Source: Clostridium facile (GTDB lineage: Bacteria > Bacillota > Clostridia > Oscillospirales > Ruminococcaceae). From it: DNA of 64,000 nt. The stretch lies in contig NZ_JACOQK010000001.1 in NCBI RefSeq assembly GCF_014297275.1, positions 2,480,001 through 2,544,000 of the forward strand. The letters are read 5' to 3'. The translations under genes were made by a program, and so were the position numbers. Below are positions 58,574 to 64,000 of the stretch, in pieces. A model generated the notes under the pieces. That model was not told the DNA's origin. It saw only the letters and a list, made by a program, of their open reading frames with translations, and ran no database searches. Within the stretch, counting starts at the first letter, position 1, and every line of letters starts with the position of its first letter.

Positions 58574-58822
58574 TTATTCGTTTCCATACACCTCAAAACG
58601 GGAAAGTAAATTGATAACAGTTAATTTATTGGCAAACAATTGCTTGTAAGTAACTGTTTTGGTTTTGCCACTATCCGAAAGCTGTTTCATATCCCGTTCA
58701 ATTTTTTGTTTTTCTTCGCAGAGTGCTTCATACATATCTTCCAGACGGCCTAATTTATTTACTGCCTGGATTGGGTCAGCAACAATATAGCCTGTTTCTG
58801 TTTTTTCTGTCAAACGTTCCAT
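58574..58822 (-). CDS. Small coiled-coil hypothetical protein
   Basis: 82 residues starting MERLTEKTETGYIVAD, with a helical, charged middle (LEDMYEALCEEKQKIERDMK) and a terminal FEVYGNE. Similar small proteins are widespread in Firmicutes and their phages, without a known role. It begins 8 bases after the FkbM-like gene ends and closes that four-gene operon. Confidence 0.75.
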   Translation of the reverse strand: MERLTEKTETGYIVADPIQAVNKLGRLEDMYEALCEEKQKIERDMKQLSDSGKTKTVTYKQLFANKLTVINLLSRFEVYGNE

Positions 58823-58830
58823 AAATCCTC

Positions 58831-59886
58831 CTATTTTGGAATGCAGTAAAAATTAGTCTCCCAGGCAGGTATGTAAGGATGATGCCTGAGGTAGATTTTA
58901 TAATCTGGACAGAGATCCAAAATCTGCAATGGTAACGCGAACAAATCCTCATTGCGGTGGTAAGCGCACACATATAGTTTTGGCCGGTATTGCTGAATAG
59001 TTTTTTTAGCTCCTTCCAATGCTTTGGACTCCGTTCCCTCAATATCCATTTTTAAAATAGATACCGGCTGCTGAATTAAGTGATCAACAGAATCTGCTGG
59101 AATTTCTACCCCTTTATTGGATAAACGAGAATTACGTCCAGCTTTTTTGCTAAAATACAGGGTATCTGTTTGGTTCCATGCCGCCATATTATAACGGGTA
59201 ATCCGTTCTAAATGAGCGGTGTTCTTTTCCAGCTTTTTAAAATTTTTTGCATCGGGTTCTAGCGCATAAATATGCTGATAATCCGATACAAATTGTAGGA
59301 ACTCCGCAATGGTATCCCCATCATAGGCGCCTAAATCTACAAAAATTTCTTGGTCATTTGGTTTTAATAGATTGGTGTAGACCTCTGGTTTCTCCGAACG
59401 ACATTGATAGAGGTATTCTATTTTTCCACTAACCTTAAAATTCAGGATATCCAAATAGGTCTTTTTAGAGGTTTCGTCTGCCAACAAATCGTATACTTGA
59501 TCGAATTCCGCTTCGTGTTCTGCTATGTATTCCCGTGTAAACAACCCATCCCCAGCTACTGGTACATCCGGTGCGACAATGGGATGCTCTTGATTCATCT
59601 GGAATAAACGTTCTAAAGTGGGGTCATCGTGGATAGCAAATGCCATTACAGTGTGAAACTCTGGATACTGACGGCAGATATCGCTGTATTTTTGTACCAG
59701 ATATCCCTGAAAAGAATGACCACGTACAAATTCATCGCTGGCGAACATAGCTTCCACTTGGATACCATATTGCTCGAACACCTTGAATATTTTTAAAGCA
59801 CCATCCCCCATGCCGTACATCACAACAGGAAGATTCGTTTGCTGTAAACAATCCCATACATTTTGTTCTTTTATTTTTTCTAACAT
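58831..59886 (-). CDS. FkbM-family methyltransferase
   Basis: 351 residues. The C-terminal half is an FkbM domain: FVDLGAYDGDTIAEFLQF (motif I), ALEPDAKNFKKLEKN, and the DIEGTESKALEGAKKTIQQY segment specific to the family. The N-terminal half has a Rossmann-like start (LPVVMYGMGDGALKIFKVFE) and a helical region found in glycan-modifying relatives. FkbM enzymes O-methylate polyketides and sugars; here a sugar of an envelope glycan is a reasonable guess. Located 13 bases after the DUF6320 gene. Confidence 0.88.
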   Translation of the reverse strand: MLEKIKEQNVWDCLQQTNLPVVMYGMGDGALKIFKVFEQYGIQVEAMFASDEFVRGHSFQGYLVQKYSDICRQYPEFHTVMAFAIHDDPTLERLFQMNQEHPIVAPDVPVAGDGLFTREYIAEHEAEFDQVYDLLADETSKKTYLDILNFKVSGKIEYLYQCRSEKPEVYTNLLKPNDQEIFVDLGAYDGDTIAEFLQFVSDYQHIYALEPDAKNFKKLEKNTAHLERITRYNMAAWNQTDTLYFSKKAGRNSRLSNKGVEIPADSVDHLIQQPVSILKMDIEGTESKALEGAKKTIQQYRPKLYVCAYHRNEDLFALPLQILDLCPDYKIYLRHHPYIPAWETNFYCIPK

Positions 59887-59899
59887 AAAACCTCCACAA

Positions 59900-60568
59900 C
59901 TATAAATGAAGCCTTTTTTTCAATTCCAGTTTTGTTTTTCTGTCCGCAAATACAAACGCACCAATGAGTACAATCAGGGAAAAAGCAGCGGATGACAAGC
60001 AAATCCATTTGATATCTACCCAATTAAGTAAGAAAAATATCAATGGTATCATTCCGTATAGGCAGGAAGCCAAAATATAGATAATAAAATCTTTTAAATC
60101 AAAATGGCGAATAATCATCATAATAATCATGGCGATATTTCCAACAATACAGATGGTAGGGATAGCAATGGACAATGACCACCGATGAAATCCAAGCAGC
60201 AAATCGACCAATAGAACGAAAACAGAAGAAACCAGCATTTGAATCCAGATATTCATACCGCTGTTATACCCTTTTTTGATGGAAATCATGGTAGCAGCCC
60301 AACAATAGATAATTCCTCCTACTACCAATAAAGACCAATAAGGAGAAGTGGGGAATTGCCAGTTTACCACTAGGCAGATTACTGAAGCAACAATTGAAAG
60401 AAAAATTAAAATCCGCAAAACAAGGTTGTATTTCCGAAAAAAGGTGATTGTTTTTGGGTAACTCTGTACACAGCCAGTACCATCTCCAGAGAGCAAAGAA
60501 GCGCAAAGCGGACAATAATCCAGGTTTTCCGCTATTTTGATGTTACATTGTTTACACTGTTTCATCAC
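59900..60568 (-). CDS. DUF6320 zinc-ribbon membrane protein
   Basis: 222 residues: a rubredoxin-like zinc ribbon (CKQCNIKIAENLDYCPLC, residues 4-21) followed by six helices (about 48-205) and a Lys-rich tail. This matches DUF6320 proteins, which repeatedly lie beside condensation-domain acyltransferase genes in Firmicutes. Its start overlaps the end of that gene here by 17 bases, implying tight coupling. Exact role unknown; it may anchor or help the acyltransferase. Confidence 0.8.
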   Translation of the reverse strand: MMKQCKQCNIKIAENLDYCPLCASLLSGDGTGCVQSYPKTITFFRKYNLVLRILIFLSIVASVICLVVNWQFPTSPYWSLLVVGGIIYCWAATMISIKKGYNSGMNIWIQMLVSSVFVLLVDLLLGFHRWSLSIAIPTICIVGNIAMIIMMIIRHFDLKDFIIYILASCLYGMIPLIFFLLNWVDIKWICLSSAAFSLIVLIGAFVFADRKTKLELKKRLHL

Positions 60569-61847
60569 GTTTCACCTCATTTGTTGTAATTGTAACCTCT
60601 ACCCCTTGTTTCGATAAATAACGGAAAATATGCCGGGGGATATCTACCGGTTCCATTGCGGCAGAATAGGTAAAATTGAGGGTATCCCCATAAGAACAAA
60701 CTCCAAATTTCACTGGCTGAAACGGAGAAGGGCTCATAATCAGATTAAAATTTTTAATGTATGGCTGCAGATATTCTGGCATAGAAACTTTACCCATATT
60801 GGATAGGGCTGTGGAATATGCAATTTCCCCTTGTTTGTAGGCGATTTTTAAACCAATATCTTTTAGCGCCAAGGGAAGGCAGCGCACAATAGGATTTTTT
60901 TCTGTTGCCACCGTAAAATTAATCCGTTGGGATAATTTATCCGAACTCAGTTGTCCTTTTACTTGTTGGTTTACTTGCTCCAGTACCTGTTCAAAAGTTG
61001 GCTGCTGCTGATCAAAGGTATAACCGGTTTCAATGCAAGCAAAAAAGTTACGGGAGGTGACAGAAGGAAAGTGATTGCGTAGGTTAACTGGAATATTTAC
61101 CTTTACCGGGCGTTTTCTTTTCCTTGCCGGCATATTTTCATAAATACTGTAAATCACAACTGCTGTTAAATAAGTAGTTAAGGTAGCCTGATGGGATTTT
61201 GCTAATTGTAATACCTGTTTTACTGGCATGTGCCCTGTTATGATTTTTATTTCCCCTGGCATTAGTTTGCTTCCCGTAATACGGTAGGCTTTTTTCTCAA
61301 AAGGGGCGTCTTTTTTGCTTTTTTGGTAATATTTATGGAAAGCGTCTTCCGAACGGGAGCTGGGAGTTGCCAGACAGTTGTCTGGGATCGTACTTTCGGT
61401 TAATTCCCGCTCATGGGCAATCTGTAAATAATGGTAAACCAACATCCGCAAAAATTGCATTGCTCCGGTTCCGTCCGCTAATACATGGAATAAATCCAGG
61501 TTGATTTTATTTTTATAATAACTAACTTCAAATAAGTATCCTCTTTGAGAAATCCCTTTAAAATAGGAGCAGGGAGGATGGATATCCCGATGAATTTTAA
61601 ATGGATTTGGGTTGTATTCTAAAAAATTCCAGAATAGGCCACGGCGCAGCCTGACCCGGAAAGAGGGAAATACAGCTAAAGTTTTTTCCGCTGCTGTTTG
61701 TAGGGTATTACGGTCAACCGATTCGGTTAACTCACAGACCATACGGAATACATTGCTGTTTTCTGTATTACTAATTGAGGGAAACAGTTTGGCGGCATTG
61801 TCCAAACGGTACCATCCATGTTCTTTTTCTTGCTTACGTTGTTTCAT
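60552..61847 (-). CDS. Condensation-domain-like acyltransferase
   Basis: 431-residue enzyme of the condensation/alcohol acetyltransferase superfamily. The catalytic motif HxxxDG is FHVLADGTGA near residue 117, and DNAAKLFPSI at the N-terminus plus the VKVNIPVNLRNHFPS and NMGKVSMPEYL segments are typical. It is a stand-alone enzyme, not part of a peptide synthetase, so it probably acylates a lipid, sugar or small alcohol. TTGGGAGA precedes the ATG. It is the first gene of the operon with DUF6320, FkbM and the small protein. Confidence 0.85.
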   Translation of the reverse strand: MKQRKQEKEHGWYRLDNAAKLFPSISNTENSNVFRMVCELTESVDRNTLQTAAEKTLAVFPSFRVRLRRGLFWNFLEYNPNPFKIHRDIHPPCSYFKGISQRGYLFEVSYYKNKINLDLFHVLADGTGAMQFLRMLVYHYLQIAHERELTESTIPDNCLATPSSRSEDAFHKYYQKSKKDAPFEKKAYRITGSKLMPGEIKIITGHMPVKQVLQLAKSHQATLTTYLTAVVIYSIYENMPARKRKRPVKVNIPVNLRNHFPSVTSRNFFACIETGYTFDQQQPTFEQVLEQVNQQVKGQLSSDKLSQRINFTVATEKNPIVRCLPLALKDIGLKIAYKQGEIAYSTALSNMGKVSMPEYLQPYIKNFNLIMSPSPFQPVKFGVCSYGDTLNFTYSAAMEPVDIPRHIFRYLSKQGVEVTITTNEVKRDETV

Positions 61848-62107
61848 AAAAATCTCCCAAGTAAAAAGCTTTTATTAAGTATATAACGTAAAAATAAATA
61901 ATATTTATAGATATTGTACTAACAGTAATTTTAAACGTTATTTTTTCAATAAGAATAAGATATTTTCCTATTTTTATTGTAACCTTCTAGAAAGGAAGTT
62001 GCAAGCAAATTTCGTCTGATTTGATGAAAAATCTATGATTATTTTTGAAAGAATCGTAAAATTTAAAATTAGTATCAGCATAATTACGTATTTTTCTTTG
62101 TATTTGG
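61848..62107. other. AT-rich intergenic region
   Basis: About 260 bases between the divergent acyltransferase and aminotransferase units; no gene or RNA is recognised. Confidence 0.5.
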
Positions 62108-62108
62108 C

Positions 62109-62137
62109 TTTTCATTTTCACAAAATTGTGATAAAAT
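62109..62137 (+). promoter_or_regulatory. Promoter of the aminotransferase gene
   Basis: TTTTCA (62109-62114), 17 bases, TAAAAT (62132-62137) with TGA before it. Confidence 0.5.
62118..62131. promoter_or_regulatory. Palindromic operator candidate inside the aminotransferase promoter
   Basis: TCACAA-AA-TTGTGA is a perfect palindrome filling the promoter spacer. It is a plausible repressor site. Confidence 0.5.
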
Positions 62138-62207
62138 TAAAACAATCACCATGATAGCATATGAAAAAATATGGTATATTGATATTGTTTTAGAAAGGTT
62201 GTTCAAT

Positions 62208-63389
62208 ATGAGTTATAAATTTTCCGAAAAAATGGATCATTTAAAGCCATCGGTGATCCGTGAAATTTTAAAATATTCCTCTGATCCAGCTGTTATTCCA
62301 TTCTCTGCTGGAAACCCAGCTCCAGAAGCATTTCCAGTGGAAAAGGTTCAGGCAATTTCTGCGAATATCCTAGCAAAGGAACCAATTGCGGCATTGCAGT
62401 ACAGCATTACCGAAGGTTATCCAAAATTAATTGAAGCGGTAACCAACGACTTGAAAAACAGGCTGCATATTGGAGCTGATACCGACCGTGTTATCATTAC
62501 ATCCGGCGCACAGCAAGGGATTGACCTAACTGTAAAATCCTTTTGCAGCAAAGGTGATGTTATCATCTGTGAAAGCCCAAGCTTTGTTGGTTCTCTAAAT
62601 GCGTTTAAAGCAAGCGAAGCTACTTTGGTTGGCGTTCCAATGGATGAAGATGGTATGAATATGGAACAATTGGAAGATGCGTTGAAAGCGAACCCAACTG
62701 CTAAATTAATCTACACCATTCCAAATTTCCAGAATCCGTCTGGTATCACCATGAGTATGGAAAAACGCCGTAAAATGTACCAATTGGCAAAACAGTATGG
62801 GGTGTGTATCATTGAGGATAATCCATATGGTGACCTCCGTTTTGCAGGAGAAGATGTTCCAGCTATCAAAACGTTAGATGAAGATGGCATCGTGATTTAT
62901 TGTGGTAGCTTTTCCAAAGTGTTATCCCCAGGATTACGTGTTGGTTTTGTTTGCGCAAATGCGGATATCATCCAAAAAATTACCGTGTTAAAACAGACCA
63001 ATGATGTACATACCAATATTCTGGCGCAAATGGTGGCGTACCACTTTATGACCGAGTGTGATTTCGTTGGCCATTTGGAAAACCTCCGCAAAATTTACAA
63101 ACACAAAGCGGAATTAATGCTTTCTGAAATGGACAAACACTTTAGCAAAAATGTTACCTGGACAATCCCACAGGGAGGATTGTTCTTATGGTGTACCCTG
63201 CCAGAAGATCAAGATATGTTGGCGTTCTGCCAGGATGCAGTGAAAAACCATAAGGTTGCAGTGGTACCAGGCAATGCGTTTATGACCAGTGATGATGTTC
63301 CAACCACCTCATTCCGTATGAACTACTCCACACCTACTGACGAACAAATTATTGCCGGTGTAAAAATCCTTGGGGATTTGATGAAATAA
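62208..63389 (+). CDS. PLP-dependent class I/II aminotransferase
   Basis: 393 residues. The PLP lysine lies in YCGSFSKVLSPGLRVGF (about 248), with the cofactor-binding segments SGAQQGIDLTVKSF, YTIPNFQNPSGITM and EDNPYGDLRF. This pattern belongs to the LysN/2-aminoadipate and MocR-like aminotransferase group, which act on aromatic, branched or alpha-aminoadipate substrates. The ATG at 62208 follows AGAAAGG. trpS starts 23 bases later, so a link with aromatic amino acids is possible but unproven. Confidence 0.92.
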   Translation: MSYKFSEKMDHLKPSVIREILKYSSDPAVIPFSAGNPAPEAFPVEKVQAISANILAKEPIAALQYSITEGYPKLIEAVTNDLKNRLHIGADTDRVIITSGAQQGIDLTVKSFCSKGDVIICESPSFVGSLNAFKASEATLVGVPMDEDGMNMEQLEDALKANPTAKLIYTIPNFQNPSGITMSMEKRRKMYQLAKQYGVCIIEDNPYGDLRFAGEDVPAIKTLDEDGIVIYCGSFSKVLSPGLRVGFVCANADIIQKITVLKQTNDVHTNILAQMVAYHFMTECDFVGHLENLRKIYKHKAELMLSEMDKHFSKNVTWTIPQGGLFLWCTLPEDQDMLAFCQDAVKNHKVAVVPGNAFMTSDDVPTTSFRMNYSTPTDEQIIAGVKILGDLMK

Positions 63390-63412
63390 AAAATTAGGAG
63401 GAATTTAGTCCG

Positions 63413-64000
63413 ATGGAAAATACAACTCCAAAACCAGAACGAAAAAAAGTAATGCTCAGCGGTATCCAGCCAACTGGTGTGTTTACCTTGGGCAACTATA
63501 TTGGAGCTGTCCGTAACTGGGGAAATTTACAGGAAGAATACAACTGTATTTATTTTATTGCGGATTTGCATGCCATTACTGTACGGCAGGACCCTGCTAA
63601 ACTGAAAAAGCAGACAATGGAATGCTTTGCATTGTTGTTGGCTTGTGGGATTGACCCAGAAAAAAGCTTGACTTTTATTCAAAGCCATGTGCCAGCCCAT
63701 GCGGAATTAAGCTGGGTACTCTCCTGTCATACCCAGTTTGGAGAGCTCTCTCGTATGACTCAATTTAAAGATAAAAGTGCCAAACACGCGGATAATGTAA
63801 ACGCAGGGTTGTTTACCTATCCAGATCTGATGGCCGCAGATATTTTGCTATATAAGCCTGATTTTGTCCCGGTAGGGGCTGACCAGAAGCAGCATCTAGA
63901 GTTAACCAGGGATGTGGCAAACCGTTTTAATAATTTATATGGCAATACTTTTGTAGTGCCAGAACCATATATTCCAAAGGCTGGGGCAAAAATTATGTCT
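63413..64000 (+). CDS. trpS: Tryptophanyl-tRNA synthetase (3' end beyond the window)
   Basis: Charges tRNA-Trp. The first 196 residues are in view and the frame is still open at 64000. The class I HIGH motif appears as LGNYIGA, within LSGIQPTGVFTLGNYIGAV; VGADQKQHLELTRD and the tail PKAGAKIMS, just before the KMSKS motif, are diagnostic. TAGGAGG lies about 11 bases before the ATG. It should be co-transcribed with the aminotransferase. I see no T-box in the short spacer. Confidence 0.96.
   Translation, partial: MENTTPKPERKKVMLSGIQPTGVFTLGNYIGAVRNWGNLQEEYNCIYFIADLHAITVRQDPAKLKKQTMECFALLLACGIDPEKSLTFIQSHVPAHAELSWVLSCHTQFGELSRMTQFKDKSAKHADNVNAGLFTYPDLMAADILLYKPDFVPVGADQKQHLELTRDVANRFNNLYGNTFVVPEPYIPKAGAKIMS

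Noticed and set aside
1..64000. CRISPR arrays, tRNA genes, prophage, integrative elements
   Set aside because: I read through all gaps and saw no regular repeat-spacer pattern, cloverleaf, integrase, intact transposase or attachment site.

Overview
The window looks like chromosome of a low-GC, Gram-positive, endospore-forming anaerobe of the class Clostridia. Spore genes (a SpoVAF-type protein, BofA, a PdaA-type de-N-acetylase), a flavin reductase-rubredoxin fusion, a complete glucose PTS with Gram-positive antitermination, strong purine-rich Shine-Dalgarno sites and consensus sigma-A promoters all fit. A gut Oscillospiraceae-like bacterium is my best guess, but no 16S gene is present to confirm it. 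I see no prophage, intact insertion sequence, CRISPR array or tRNA gene. This is mostly a housekeeping region with small accessory islands.

Layout. 1-4200: end of a PfkB sugar kinase, a cyclophilin lipoprotein, a hexapeptide acetyltransferase and the bifunctional NAD(P)HX repair enzyme. 4200-7600: a DeoR regulator, a probable small RNA gene, an AI-2E-family exporter and pyrophosphatase. 7600-13400: the glucose PTS. ptsI-ppa reads left; ptsH-glcT and crr-ptsG read right. Both the ptsH and ptsI leaders carry terminator hairpins overlapped by antiterminator-like elements, so the GlcT protein probably controls its own operon and perhaps enzyme I. HPr lacks the regulatory Ser46. 13600-23200: rubredoxin fusion, Hsp20, a surface rhamnosidase with a divergent AraC regulator, and small membrane or enzyme genes. 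23300-32600: rplM-rpsI, SpoVAF, an LTA-synthase-like enzyme, and typA with two RNA methyltransferases.

33200-43900: pyruvate kinase, a nitrate/sulfonate-type ABC importer with a small cysteine-free protein, a Crp/Fnr regulator, thioredoxin, enolase, the PdaA lipoprotein operon and an Mrp Fe-S carrier ATPase. 44100-54000: ABC-F ATPase plus bactofilin, an esterase, a YfhO membrane protein, and a flippase-sugar transferase pair for surface glycan. 54000-64000: a Nif11-like small double-glycine protein beside a rhomboid-like membrane protein, the yaaL-bofA pair, RNase P RNA, a methyltransferase/pentapeptide-repeat pair behind a leader hairpin, a tight four-gene envelope operon of unknown role, an aminotransferase and the start of trpS.

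The best leads for new biology are the Nif11-like/rhomboid-like pair, the methyltransferase-pentapeptide operon, the small RNA with a 30-bp palindrome on its promoter, and the rewired PTS control (two switchable leaders, HPr without Ser46, GlcT with a degenerate second PRD). All functions are inferred from reading the sequence; no database search was run.
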